From contig CAMDBF010000001.1 of NCBI GenBank assembly GCA_945889175.1, positions 17,279 to 81,278 of the forward strand: a stretch of DNA of 64,000 nucleotides, given 5' to 3'. The notes below the pieces were generated by a model, which saw only the letters and a program-made list of their open reading frames with translations, did no database searches and was not told the origin of the DNA. Below, piece after piece: positions 35,226 to 44,465 of this stretch. Positions within the stretch are counted from its first letter, which is position 1; the number at the start of each line of letters is the position of its first letter. This DNA is from Rickettsia typhi. Lineage in GTDB: Bacteria; Pseudomonadota; Alphaproteobacteria; Rickettsiales; Deianiraeaceae. A program made the position numbers and the translations under genes.

Positions 35226-36164
35226 ATGACAAATACTTTAAAATCTCATTGTAAAATCAATCTAGGTTTAAAAATTCTAGGTAAGGATAAAAATAATTAC
35301 CACAAAATCGAAAGTCTTGTCTTAAAGTTAAATTTACATGACGAAATAAACATTTCACCAAACAAAACAAGTGAAAATAAAATTACATTTTGTCAAACCA
35401 AAGATATCATAAACACAAAAGACAACACAATAAGTAAGGCTTTAGACTTAATAACAAGTCTTGCAAAAGGACAGAATATCACGATACCTAAGTACGATAT
35501 TGATGTAGTAAAACAAGTGCCAAGTCTTAGTGGGCTTGCTGGAGGTTCGGCAAATGGAACTACAGTTTATAAGTATTTGTTTGAAAAATACTTAGCAAAA
35601 AAACTGCAATTTAACCAAAATGCTCTTGCAAAAATTGGTATGGATTGTGTACTTTTTGCTCAAAATTCACAGCTTTGCCTACTAAGTGAACTTGGCGATA
35701 TCGTAGAACACGAGGAATCTTTTTTAACACTAGAGGAACTTGCAAAACTCAAGTTATTTTTAAGTACAATTGAAGTATTTTTGTTTATACCAAAATCTTA
35801 TCGCAAACAATCAACTGGCGAAATGTACAAAGCTTTAAATTTATCGACAGACACACTGTTACAAGCCCCAAACTATAAGCAAAAAATAACAGAGGTTCTT
35901 TTAAAATCAAAGGATGCAAGCGAATTTTTAGCAATGCTTAACAAATTAGTTTTGCAAAATGATTTTTTGGATACTGTAAAAAAACAATCAATTGATATTG
36001 CAAGCTTAAGTCAATTTTGCAGTATCAATAAAATAGCACATGGGTTAAGTGGCTCGGGATCCGCTATATTTATCTTGGGTCAAAAAGGTTATTACAATAT
36101 CGCTGATTTTGCGGATTGCAGTAGCGATTTTACTATTATTAAAACAACCCCAATGCTTTATTAA
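35226..36164 (+). CDS. ispE: 4-diphosphocytidyl-2-C-methyl-D-erythritol kinase IspE
   Basis: This 312-residue GHMP kinase phosphorylates CDP-methylerythritol in the non-mevalonate isoprenoid pathway. It shows SHCKINLGLKILGKD at the start, the ATP-binding glycine loop VPSLSGLAGGSANGTT, and the late motif HGLSGSGSAIFIL. The family usually reads 'AGLGGGSSNAA' in the ATP loop; SLSGLAGGSANG is a slightly changed version, common in Rickettsiales-like sequences. Its 3' end overlaps the converging tmk gene by 26 bp. Confidence 0.9.
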   Translation: MTNTLKSHCKINLGLKILGKDKNNYHKIESLVLKLNLHDEINISPNKTSENKITFCQTKDIINTKDNTISKALDLITSLAKGQNITIPKYDIDVVKQVPSLSGLAGGSANGTTVYKYLFEKYLAKKLQFNQNALAKIGMDCVLFAQNSQLCLLSELGDIVEHEESFLTLEELAKLKLFLSTIEVFLFIPKSYRKQSTGEMYKALNLSTDTLLQAPNYKQKITEVLLKSKDASEFLAMLNKLVLQNDFLDTVKKQSIDIASLSQFCSINKIAHGLSGSGSAIFILGQKGYYNIADFADCSSDFTIIKTTPMLY

Positions 36165-36768
36165 TGTAAGCCTTAATCTCGCTAAAAACACTCTCCGCAG
36201 TCCTATAGGCATTAATTTTTACAATCTGTGTTTTGGAATGTAAATCCAAATTTTGACCCTTAAAGTAAATACTCTCGTAACAATCTATCATAAGATGAAT
36301 GTTTTGGGCAGTTTGTTTGTCAAAATTGTTAAATAATTCCCTTGATGATATACGCTCCAAAGCCTGCTCGGGAGTTATTGATAGATAAAAGGTAACATCT
36401 GGCATTATATTATTAAGTAACATTGCGTGCATTTTTTGCACAATGTCAACACCCAGCCCAGCCTTTAAGCCTTGATAGACTAGGGTTGAATCAACAAATC
36501 TATCGCACAAAACTACTCTGCCAGCCTTGAGTGCGGGCTGAATTATTTGCTTCACATTTTCAATCCTCGATGCGTTAACAAGCAATAACCTTGTAAGTTC
36601 ACTCATTTCTTCGTGAATTATAAGTTCACGAATTTTGTCAGCAAGCTCAGTGCCACCAGGCTCTTTTGTTGAAGTATAGTCAATTTGTTTTAAAGTAAGA
36701 TAATCTGCAAGTATTTTAAGCTGGGTCGTTTTACCACTACCATCAACCCCCTCAAAGTTAATAAACAT
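36139..36768 (-). CDS. tmk: Thymidylate kinase
   Basis: The 209-residue kinase converts dTMP to dTDP. It shows the P-loop FEGVDGSGKTTQ, the STKEPGGT block that binds dTMP, the DRF motif in LCDRFVDSTLVYQG, and a C-terminal acidic helix region. It is the last gene of the pyrD-tpiA-tmk operon; its ATG overlaps the tpiA stop by one base (TAATG type), implying translational coupling. Confidence 0.94.
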   Translation of the reverse strand: MFINFEGVDGSGKTTQLKILADYLTLKQIDYTSTKEPGGTELADKIRELIIHEEMSELTRLLLVNASRIENVKQIIQPALKAGRVVLCDRFVDSTLVYQGLKAGLGVDIVQKMHAMLLNNIMPDVTFYLSITPEQALERISSRELFNNFDKQTAQNIHLMIDCYESIYFKGQNLDLHSKTQIVKINAYRTAESVFSEIKAYINKALGLF

Positions 36769-37499
36769 TAAATTGATAATATATTAATCACCTTTTGGAC
36801 ATCAAGGCTAGCCCCGCCAATTAAAAGACCATCAACATATTTAATGTTAAGTATGGATTGTGCATTTGCATCGTTCACCGAGCCACCATAAATGATACTA
36901 AAGTTAAGATGAAAATTTGCAGCCCTAAGGTAGGTTGCAATAAATGTATGTGCCTTTAAAATATCATTATCACTAGGCACCAGTCCTGTGCCTATTGCCC
37001 AAACTGGCTCGTAGCCAATGATAATTTTTGAACCCTTCCAAGCATCGTCCAAGTAGGATAATATATCAAGCTGAGTTGAGAGGGTTTGCTCTAGCATGTT
37101 GCTTTGAAAGTCCTCATGGCTTTCGCCTATGCAAAAAATAGGCACAAGCCCAGCTTTTAAGCTAATGTTTATTTTTGCTAGAATTTCGCTATTCGTCTCA
37201 TTAAAAATAGTTCTTCTTTCGGAATGGCCTATTATTACATACTTGGCTCCACATTCTTTTGCCATAAAAGCTGAAATTTCGCCGGTAAAAGCACCATTAT
37301 TTAATTGATAAATATTTTGGACACCAAGTTTAAAATTACACTTATTGACAGCAAAAGATTGCAAATAAATACTTGGTGGACAGATAACAACTTCTTTATT
37401 TTTGTAATCAGCTTTACTCATTTGCTCGGTAAATGTTTTTACAAGATCAAGTGAGCCTTGCATCTTCCAGTTGCAGATGATGGTTTTATTTTGTATCAT
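36768..37499 (-). CDS. tpiA: Triose-phosphate isomerase
   Basis: The 243-residue TIM barrel interconverts glyceraldehyde-3-phosphate and dihydroxyacetone phosphate. It has ICNWKMQGS (the catalytic lysine segment), VIIGHSERR (catalytic histidine), GYEPVWAIGTG (catalytic glutamate), IIYGGSVNDANA and DGLLIGGASLD. It overlaps the end of pyrD by 14 bp and the start of tmk by one base. Confidence 0.94.
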   Translation of the reverse strand: MIQNKTIICNWKMQGSLDLVKTFTEQMSKADYKNKEVVICPPSIYLQSFAVNKCNFKLGVQNIYQLNNGAFTGEISAFMAKECGAKYVIIGHSERRTIFNETNSEILAKINISLKAGLVPIFCIGESHEDFQSNMLEQTLSTQLDILSYLDDAWKGSKIIIGYEPVWAIGTGLVPSDNDILKAHTFIATYLRAANFHLNFSIIYGGSVNDANAQSILNIKYVDGLLIGGASLDVQKVINILSI

Positions 37500-38514
37500 T
37501 TTTTATCTTATGAATAAGTTCAAAACCTTCAAAAATAAGGGCGGAATAAATTTGCACCCCAATTGCACCCAGCGCTAATCTTCGTTTTACATCCTCAGAA
37601 GAATCGATTCCGCCAGCTGATATGATTGGTATTAAGTTTTGCGAGACATCTAAAAAATCTTTTAAAATACTAAAAGACAAATCTTTTAATAAATTACCAC
37701 TTAATCCGCCCTGCTCACTTTTAAATTTACTTACTTCCAAATCCTCAAAATCTCTTTTTATAGTAGTATTGGCAACAATCAGGCAATCAATTTTATACTT
37801 TAGTGACAGACTTACTATATAAATTACCTGCTCTTTGGTTATATCGGGAGCTATTTTTAAAAACAAAGGTCTATAGACCCCATGAGTATTTTGAAGTTCC
37901 AAGCGTTTTTCCTGCAAGGCTTTAAGTAAAATCTCCAAAGACTCCTCACCTTGTATATCCCTAAGTCCTAGTGTGTTTGGCGAGGATATGTTAATGGCAA
38001 CATAATCGCAGTAATTATAAACCGCCTCAAGCATAATAAGATAATCGGACTCTATGCTTTGAGTCTCCTTATTTTTGCCTATATTAGCACCTATTAAGGG
38101 TCTATTTGTAAGGTGCATTGCCTTTTTAAGATTTTTAACAAAGTAATCCTTCCCCTTGCTATTAAAGCCAAAGCGGTTAATAATTGTTTTTTGTTCTGTA
38201 AGTCTAAACAGGCGAGGTTTTGAGTTGCCATACTGTGGCTTTGGAGTACAAGTGCCAACTTCAATAAAATCAAAACCTAGATTTGCAAGATTTTTAATAC
38301 AATCAGCATTTTTATCAAATCCAGCAGCAAGACCTATAGGATTTTGCTTAATGTAGTCCAGTGGTTTATCTAATTTACATCTTTGATTTTGAGTGAAAGT
38401 TGCAGGAACTAAGTTATATTTTAGGCAAAATATTGCAATATTGTGAGCAAGTTCAGGATTTAACTGCAATAAAATATGTCTTACAATCTTTAAAATTTTA
38501 AGTTTTAACCACAT
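37486..38514 (-). CDS. pyrD: Dihydroorotate dehydrogenase (quinone), class 2
   Basis: The 342-residue protein is a class 2 dihydroorotate dehydrogenase, a membrane-bound flavoprotein passing electrons to quinone in pyrimidine synthesis. Diagnostic blocks are NPIGLAAGFDKNAD, FIEVGTCTPKPQYGN, RLFRL, INRFGFNSKG, NISSPNTLGLRD (catalytic serine), LFLKIAPD and PIISAGGIDSSEDVKRRLALGA. The N-terminal amphipathic helix (about 1-40) is the membrane-targeting segment of class 2. It leads the pyrD-tpiA-tmk operon. Confidence 0.94.
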   Translation of the reverse strand: MWLKLKILKIVRHILLQLNPELAHNIAIFCLKYNLVPATFTQNQRCKLDKPLDYIKQNPIGLAAGFDKNADCIKNLANLGFDFIEVGTCTPKPQYGNSKPRLFRLTEQKTIINRFGFNSKGKDYFVKNLKKAMHLTNRPLIGANIGKNKETQSIESDYLIMLEAVYNYCDYVAINISSPNTLGLRDIQGEESLEILLKALQEKRLELQNTHGVYRPLFLKIAPDITKEQVIYIVSLSLKYKIDCLIVANTTIKRDFEDLEVSKFKSEQGGLSGNLLKDLSFSILKDFLDVSQNLIPIISAGGIDSSEDVKRRLALGAIGVQIYSALIFEGFELIHKIKNDTK

Positions 38515-38536
38515 TTTTTCTTAGATAAGCAATCCA

Positions 38537-39526
38537 CTATTTAGCAATGCCAATCTCTTTAAAGTATTTAAGAGAGCCACTATGCAAAGGCACAACTGAA
38601 CCCTTAGCTAAATCGCTAGGCTTAATATCCTTAAAGACATCACTAGCCTGACTGAGGCTTACTATGTTATTTGCAACACTTTTTGTAATTTGATAAGCAA
38701 GCTCTTCGTCAAGCTCGGTAGTTGTAAATACAGTACTTTTTATACCTAAGGTTTTTATATTCGGTTGAGAATCAAAATATAGACCTTTTTGAATAACAGT
38801 TTTGCTGTAAAAAGGATATTTTTTAACAAGAATATCGATATATTTATCATCTATAGCAACAATTTTTGCACCACAAGATTCAATAAGTTCACGAGTTATT
38901 GGGTTTGGAGTGCCATATATCATAAACATTACATCAAGATCGCCATCGCAAAAGTTTTTCATTTCGTCCGATGGTTTCAACTCTAAAGTCTTTTTAAAAT
39001 CAAATTGCTTGACTTTTGTTACCTCAAGTAACCTTTGCAATGTCCATCTCATACCACTTTGCTCAAGACCTATACTGACATTTTTACCAGATAAATCGTC
39101 AATAGAATCTATTGTAGAATCTTTTTTTACAATCATGTACAAGGCCTCTGTATGTAGTGTAAAAAGAGCCCTTAATTTATCATCAGCCCCTGAGTTTTTA
39201 AAAACCCCCTCACCCCTGTAGGAATAGTAAAGCCAATCGTTTTGACTAAAGCCAAGAGAGCTTGGATTGCTACGACTTGAAACCAAGTTACCAACAGAGC
39301 CAGATGTTGACTCGGTAAAGCATTTTACTTTTGGATTTGTATTTTCGTTGATAATTTTACATATGGTTCCGCCTGCAGGATAATAGACTCCGTTAACGGA
39401 TCCAGTTGCAAAAGATATATGCGGAACTGATTGAGAAGAAGCTCCAGCTAAGGAGGCTTTACTGACTGATATTGATAAAATGCCAAGAATTGCAAACTTG
39501 CAAATATTTGTTACGCTAGATCTCAT
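38537..39526 (-). CDS. TAXI-family TRAP transporter substrate-binding protein
   Basis: The 329-residue protein has an N-terminal signal peptide (NICKFAILGILSISVSKAS, cleavage near SLAG) and then the TAXI signature ISFATGSVNGVYYPAGGTI with STSGSVGNLVSSRSNPSSLG, typical of periplasmic binding proteins of TRAP transporters with fused QM permeases. It would bind a small organic acid such as glutamate or a C4 compound in the periplasm; the ligand is unknown. The TRAP permease gene is not adjacent. The ATG at 39526 is preferred over 39541 (MLIVF) because it gives a cleaner signal peptide. Confidence 0.8.
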   Translation of the reverse strand: MRSSVTNICKFAILGILSISVSKASLAGASSQSVPHISFATGSVNGVYYPAGGTICKIINENTNPKVKCFTESTSGSVGNLVSSRSNPSSLGFSQNDWLYYSYRGEGVFKNSGADDKLRALFTLHTEALYMIVKKDSTIDSIDDLSGKNVSIGLEQSGMRWTLQRLLEVTKVKQFDFKKTLELKPSDEMKNFCDGDLDVMFMIYGTPNPITRELIESCGAKIVAIDDKYIDILVKKYPFYSKTVIQKGLYFDSQPNIKTLGIKSTVFTTTELDEELAYQITKSVANNIVSLSQASDVFKDIKPSDLAKGSVVPLHSGSLKYFKEIGIAK

Positions 39527-39612
39527 AAATACAATCAACATAATGATAAAACAAAAATTCTTTACGACATTACAAAATTCTAAGTTAAATAAAAATTAAA
39601 TCAAACTTTTTT

Positions 39613-40956
39613 TTATTTCTTTAAATCGCATATCAAAAATGCAAGCTCTAAACTTTGGTTTGCATTAAGCCTTGGATCGCAGTGAGTATGGTAGCGTTTT
39701 TCAAGATCGTTATCCAAAACAGCATTATAACCTCCGCCGGTACACTCCGTTACATCATCGCCAGTCATTTCAAGGTGAATTCCTCCAGCATGCAAGCCCT
39801 TAGAATTTAAAATTCTGACAAAGGCTTCAATCTCGCTTAAAATATCATCAAATCTGCGTGTTTTAAAATTACCACTTTTAACAATATTACCATGCATAGG
39901 ATCGCTTTGGTAAATAACATTTAAGCCATTTTTTTTAACCTCATCAATAAGCTCACCTAATTTATTTTTTATAGCATCTTTACCCATGCGAATTATTAAA
40001 ATAATTTTTCCACTTTCGTTACTTGGGTTAATTTTTTTAACAACCTGACAAATCTCTGCAAATTTTGCACTTGGCCCAACTTTAATTCCAATAGGATTTT
40101 CAACCCCCCTTAAAAACTCAACATGTGCATCGTTAAGACCCCTCGTTCTATCCCCAATCCAAAGCATGTGAGCAGATAGGTTGTAAAATTTATTATCAAT
40201 CTTATTCTGCCTTAGAAAACATTCCTCGTAATTTAAAAGCAATGCCTCGTGAGAAATAAAAAAACTAGCCTCGTTAATAAAACTTGGCACCTTTTCACCA
40301 GCAAGACAGGTTTTAACAAAACCTATATGCTCTCTTATTTCGTTAGTAATTTGAGTAAATCTTTCGTTTTTTACAGCATCTGCAAAATCACGATTCCATC
40401 TTTCGATGTTATCAAGGGATGCAAATCCCGATTTTGTCAATGCTCTTATAAAATTAAGTCTTGCAGCTGATTGAAAATAGGCTGTTAAAAGCCTCTCTGG
40501 CTCAGCTTCCCTGTTGTCAGTTTTTATGTCGTTGACAATATCACCACGGTAAGATAAATACTCTACCCCATCAATAACCTCGGTATTGTTACTACGAGGC
40601 TTTGCAAATTGACCGGCAACTCGCCCTATTCTTACAATTGGTTTTTTAAGTCCACACATAAGCACGGAGTTCATTTGCAAAACTGTCTTTAAGTAATTTT
40701 TAAGACCCTGCTCACTTAAAGCATCAAAAGACTCGGCACAATCACCACCCTGTAAAATAAAAGCCTCCCCCTTTTCAACTCTTTTTAAGTGTTTTTTTAA
40801 CAAGTTAATTTCTTCAAAATCAACCAAAGATGGATATCTTGAAAGTTCATGCTCTACAATTTTAAGCTTAGAAATTTTATCATCAGAATACTCAGGCTGC
40901 TGTTTAATATTAAATCCACGCCAAGAGTCTTTATTCCAATTATTTTGAAGAACCAT
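39613..40956 (-). CDS. 3-deoxy-7-phosphoheptulonate synthase, class II
   Basis: The 447-residue enzyme makes DAHP from phosphoenolpyruvate and erythrose-4-phosphate, the first step of the shikimate pathway. It is the class II (plant-type) version: FILQGGDCAESFDA, VRIGRVAGQFAKPRS, HEALLLNYEE, MLWIGDRTRGLNDAHVEF, VIYQSDPMHGN, GGIHLEMTGDDVTEC and CDPRLNANQSLELAF. Active-site Cys, Arg, Lys, His and Glu are all in these blocks. It is about 20 bp from dedA upstream in the transcript. With trpF and pabC elsewhere in the window it indicates active chorismate-derived synthesis, unusual for Rickettsiales. Confidence 0.93.
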   Translation of the reverse strand: MVLQNNWNKDSWRGFNIKQQPEYSDDKISKLKIVEHELSRYPSLVDFEEINLLKKHLKRVEKGEAFILQGGDCAESFDALSEQGLKNYLKTVLQMNSVLMCGLKKPIVRIGRVAGQFAKPRSNNTEVIDGVEYLSYRGDIVNDIKTDNREAEPERLLTAYFQSAARLNFIRALTKSGFASLDNIERWNRDFADAVKNERFTQITNEIREHIGFVKTCLAGEKVPSFINEASFFISHEALLLNYEECFLRQNKIDNKFYNLSAHMLWIGDRTRGLNDAHVEFLRGVENPIGIKVGPSAKFAEICQVVKKINPSNESGKIILIIRMGKDAIKNKLGELIDEVKKNGLNVIYQSDPMHGNIVKSGNFKTRRFDDILSEIEAFVRILNSKGLHAGGIHLEMTGDDVTECTGGGYNAVLDNDLEKRYHTHCDPRLNANQSLELAFLICDLKK

Positions 40957-40977
40957 ATAACATTATATAATTAATTA

Positions 40978-41481
40978 CTAAGCAATATACCCACCGCCAA
41001 AATAGCCAAGAAGGGTTAAAAATGTACACCAAATGAAGCCACCAAGAGAGGTATATAAAATAAATTTTACAAGACTCATTTTGTAAAGTCCAGCAAAGAG
41101 AGATATCAAATGCCTTACAACAGGAAGCAATCTACCAATAAATGTTGAGAGCTGGCCGTATTTAATAAAAAATTCTTCTGTTTTAAAAAATGTTTTTTCC
41201 TTCATTAAAAAATATTTTCCGTATTTAAGCAAAAAGGGACGCCCAAGCTTGAAGGCTAAAAAATAATTAATCAAAGCCCCGCATAAAGTGCCTAAGCTGG
41301 CAACAGCAATAAGTAATGTAATGCTCATCTGCCCTTTAAAGCAAAGATAGCCAGCTGGCAAAAGCACAACTTCGCTAGGGAGTGGTAAAATTGTACTCTC
41401 AAGTGTTGTTAAGATAAAGATACCAAAATAACCCATATCGGCTGTTATTTTTGTAGCAAATTCTGCAAATTCATGAAGCAT
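40978..41481 (-). CDS. DedA-family membrane protein
   Basis: The 167-residue integral membrane protein has about four hydrophobic segments and the DedA motifs ESTILPLPSEVVLLPAGYL near the start and FIGRLLPVVRHLISLFAG in the second half (conserved Arg and Pro). DedA proteins act as lipid scramblases/flippases for undecaprenyl phosphate or phospholipids. The protein is somewhat shorter than the roughly 190-200 residues common in the family. It lies 24 bp after the rnpB 3' end. Confidence 0.85.
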   Translation of the reverse strand: MLHEFAEFATKITADMGYFGIFILTTLESTILPLPSEVVLLPAGYLCFKGQMSITLLIAVASLGTLCGALINYFLAFKLGRPFLLKYGKYFLMKEKTFFKTEEFFIKYGQLSTFIGRLLPVVRHLISLFAGLYKMSLVKFILYTSLGGFIWCTFLTLLGYFGGGYIA

Positions 41482-41505
41482 TTTTATGCAACAAATTAAA
41501 AAAAT

Positions 41506-41904
41506 GGTTCGCCTATAAGCCGAGTTCTGTATAGCCTTTGCAAGCTATTGGCTTTATTAATCTAGGTCAAACCTTGCAGCTTGACTCATGCTACCTACCC
41601 GAACAGCAAGCCCATACGCTGGCTTTAGCTCAAGGCTAATACTTTTAAATTAATAAAAGCAACCGTTCCTATTTGGTATTGCTTTAAATGGGGTTTGCAT
41701 AGCATGGTGTTACCACCATTACTAGTGAGCTCTTACCTCACTGTTTCACCCTTACCTAGATTTTTACAAAACTAGGCGGTCTACTTTCTGTTGCACTTTC
41801 CGTAGGATTACTCCCCCCGTCTCTTAAACGGCATTTTGCGTATTAAAGCTCGGACTTTCCTCGTAAATTGCTTTTACACAAAGCACGCAAAGCCACAGCG
41901 AACC
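41506..41904 (-). ncRNA. rnpB: RNase P RNA (class A)
   Basis: The transcript of about 399 nt processes tRNA 5' ends. Conserved elements read on the minus strand: GAGGAAAGTCCG near the 5' end, GTGCAACAGAAAGTAG, AGGTAAGGGTGAAAC, and the 3' ACAGAACTCGGCTTATAGG. The terminal P1 stem is GGTTCGC (41898-41904) paired with GCGAACC (41506-41512). The flanking T-rich tract after the 3' end fits transcription termination. A well-placed promoter lies just upstream. Confidence 0.94.
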
Positions 41905-41910
41905 TTTTAA

Positions 41911-41939
41911 ATGTTACAAAAAAAATAATTATATTGCAA
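41911..41939 (-). promoter_or_regulatory. Sigma-70-type promoter for rnpB
   Basis: Reading the minus strand, -35 TTGCAA (41934-41939), 17-bp spacer and -10 TAACAT (41911-41916) stand 7 bp before the inferred RNA 5' end at 41904. Confidence 0.6.
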
Positions 41940-42005
41940 GAATATTTTTGTTGTTTTAAGATTGTAACTCTATTAGTAATACTTTTGTTTTTATAAAAAA
42001 CTATT

Positions 42006-42908
42006 ATGTTTAAGGGTCTACAAACAAATCTCATAAGCTATTTATTGCTTACGAGCATTGCTTTTTTTTGCATTTTTAGCAAAACTTCCCTTGCATCAGA
42101 CACCTCGGTAGCCTGCGATGTCAATGCGGCTTGTCCAACTGGCTATGTTTGTATTGGCGATGTAACAAATGTTGACGGAAGCGGTAACGGATCCGGGCAC
42201 TGCGAGCAAAATTCAATTACCGCTGTTTTATGTAAAATGACTGGATACATAACATCCAAAATTGCAAAAACATTTATGATATTTGCCTTAGTTATGGTTG
42301 GCATAGCCTTCTTTTTAGGTAAAATTTCATGGGGTATGATTATGACAGTAATACTTGGAACCGCTTTAATGTTTGGGGCAGAAACCATTATTTCCTTAAT
42401 GCTAAACGACAAGAGTGGAGCAAATTACTGCACGGGAAAAGTTAGCTCAACCGAAACCTGCCTTGCAGTAAATTACAGCGATGAAGGGACTAGCAAAAAA
42501 AATCAAACATATATTTTGAATACAGAGGAAATTACAAACTCCGGCTTCACTGGTTGCAAAACAAAGCTTGGTTGCACAATATATACTTGTAATTTTATTG
42601 TTAGCCTTGATTCTTCAACATCAAAGTGCAAAGTGCAAACTAGCTCGAGTCAGGTTTGGGCACCTGACTCAAGTACCGCAGATGCGATTTACACCGCCCT
42701 TGCAACCTCGGTCAAATGTAATAAAACTGGGGTAAGTTTGCCAAGTGAGTCAAAATGCGAAAAGCCACCTGCACTTGCAGTGCCACGAGACTACTTTTTA
42801 TGTAATAGCAGTTGTACCGATACTACAAAAATAGCCATAGAAACTTTAAGTTACGACGGCTACACAGACTGCAAGGATGTAATGAATAAAATGGGTATTT
42901 TAGAGTAA
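42006..42908 (+). CDS. VirB2-like pilin with large Cys-rich extensions
   Basis: The 300-residue protein has a signal peptide (about 1-30, cleavage near SLAS), a short Cys-rich domain (CDVNAACPTGYVC and GHCEQ, residues 37-67), and then a VirB2/TrbC core at about 70-135: LCKMTGYITSKIAKTFMIFA, then GKISWGMIMTVILGTALMFG. This is the two-helix hairpin of type IV secretion pilins. Residues 136-300 are an extra Cys- and Ser/Thr-rich extracytoplasmic region with about ten cysteines, absent in ordinary VirB2 (about 100-130 residues). It could form a decorated pilus or a membrane-anchored surface protein. murJ follows after 5 bp. Confidence 0.65.
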   Translation: MFKGLQTNLISYLLLTSIAFFCIFSKTSLASDTSVACDVNAACPTGYVCIGDVTNVDGSGNGSGHCEQNSITAVLCKMTGYITSKIAKTFMIFALVMVGIAFFLGKISWGMIMTVILGTALMFGAETIISLMLNDKSGANYCTGKVSSTETCLAVNYSDEGTSKKNQTYILNTEEITNSGFTGCKTKLGCTIYTCNFIVSLDSSTSKCKVQTSSSQVWAPDSSTADAIYTALATSVKCNKTGVSLPSESKCEKPPALAVPRDYFLCNSSCTDTTKIAIETLSYDGYTDCKDVMNKMGILE

Positions 42909-42913
42909 GAAAA

Positions 42914-44428
42914 ATGAACCGATCTGCAATGCTAGTCTCGCTATTGACATTATTTTGTAGAATACTAGGCTTTGCAAGAGACATGCTTATAGCTAAATAT
43001 CTTGGTGCCGGTGCTCTTGCGGATAGTTTTTTTACAAGTTTTAAACTTTCAAATTTTTTCAGAAAAATCTTTGGTGAAGGTGCTTTATTTTCTGGCTTTG
43101 TTCCTGTATTTTCAAAAGTTAGACACAACGAAGGCAAGGAGGCTAGTATTAAATTTTCTTCAAATGTTTTTACCCTAATCATTATAGTACTTTTTAGTGT
43201 AACTGCAATTTGCGAAATTTTCATGGATAAGATTGTCTTTTTTTTAGCACCCGGTTTTACAGGCGAAAAACTAGAGCATACAATTTTTATTACAAAGCTA
43301 ACCTTTCCTTATTTTTTCTTTATTACATCATGCTCTGTGCTATGGGGGGTTTTAAACTCTCTTGAAAAGTTTTTTTTCTACGCATTCGTTCCATCACTAC
43401 TTAGTATTGTAATGATATTTTTTACTCTTTACCTCAAATCTTTTTTTAGTGAACTTACAGTTTGTCTCTCTGTTGCTGTTCTTTGTGGTGGGGTTGTGCA
43501 GTTTGTAACAAGCTATATTGCTTGCTACAAAAATGGATATTTTTTAAAAATTACAAAGCCAAAGCTCGACTCTAATACAAAACTTGTATTTTCTAAAATG
43601 TTTAACACAACTCTTGCAAGTTCTTTTTCGCAGGTTAATGCAATTGTTGACGGGCTTTTGGCTAGCTTTATAACATCAGGCGTTTCTTATCTTTACTATG
43701 CTGACAGAATCTTCTACTTCCCACTTTCAATCATAGGTATTACACTTGGCATAGTGTCGTTACCAAGCATGTCAAAGGCAATAGTAAGTGGCGATGTAAA
43801 TGCAAATCGAAACCTTCAAACAAATGCTTTTAAGCTTTTGTTTCTTTATGGCATTCCGGCTAGCCTTGCAATGTTTATATCGGCAAAGGCAATAACAATT
43901 ACAATCTTTGAATATGGAGGCTTTACAAGGCTTGACACTAACAATGTATCTGTTATTATATCAATCTTTGCCTTGGGACTTTTTTTTGCACTTCTTAATA
44001 AAGTGTTGTCTGTTATATTTTTTGCAAATGGAGACACAAAATCACCAATGATATTTAGCATGCTTGGCATAGTCTGCAACATAGTACTTTCAGTTCTTTT
44101 GGTCAAAAAATTTGGTGTTTTTGGCATAGCGGCTGGTACAAGCACTTCCTACCTTGTTAATTGTATTTTTTTGCTTGGCATATTGGTAAAAAGGAAATAT
44201 TTAATTGTACACAAAGATATTTTATCGTTCCTACTTAAAACAATCCTAGCCTCACTTGTAATTGGACTTGTGTTTTTGTCGCTAAATCAAGCAGTTGCAC
44301 TTTGGGGCAAAGGTCTTATTACAAGGCTTGGCATACTATCTAGCTTTGGATTGGTTAGTATAGGACTTTATTTTGCAATTCTAAGACTCATGGGTATTGA
44401 TGCAATAAAACTTACCCTATCTAAATAA
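42914..44428 (+). CDS. murJ: Lipid II flippase MurJ
   Basis: The 504-residue protein has about 14 hydrophobic segments and the MurJ/MviN opening MLVSLLTLFCRILGFARDML followed by AKYLGAGALADSFFTSFKL. It also has FGEGALFSGFVPVF and PLSIIGITLGIVSLPSMSKA. MurJ flips lipid II across the inner membrane for peptidoglycan assembly. Length is normal. It starts 5 bp after the VirB2-like gene and may be co-transcribed with it. Confidence 0.94.
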   Translation: MNRSAMLVSLLTLFCRILGFARDMLIAKYLGAGALADSFFTSFKLSNFFRKIFGEGALFSGFVPVFSKVRHNEGKEASIKFSSNVFTLIIIVLFSVTAICEIFMDKIVFFLAPGFTGEKLEHTIFITKLTFPYFFFITSCSVLWGVLNSLEKFFFYAFVPSLLSIVMIFFTLYLKSFFSELTVCLSVAVLCGGVVQFVTSYIACYKNGYFLKITKPKLDSNTKLVFSKMFNTTLASSFSQVNAIVDGLLASFITSGVSYLYYADRIFYFPLSIIGITLGIVSLPSMSKAIVSGDVNANRNLQTNAFKLLFLYGIPASLAMFISAKAITITIFEYGGFTRLDTNNVSVIISIFALGLFFALLNKVLSVIFFANGDTKSPMIFSMLGIVCNIVLSVLLVKKFGVFGIAAGTSTSYLVNCIFLLGILVKRKYLIVHKDILSFLLKTILASLVIGLVFLSLNQAVALWGKGLITRLGILSSFGLVSIGLYFAILRLMGIDAIKLTLSK

Positions 44429-44465
44429 ACCCCGCCCAAAGCATTTGTTCACTTAGATTTTTAAC

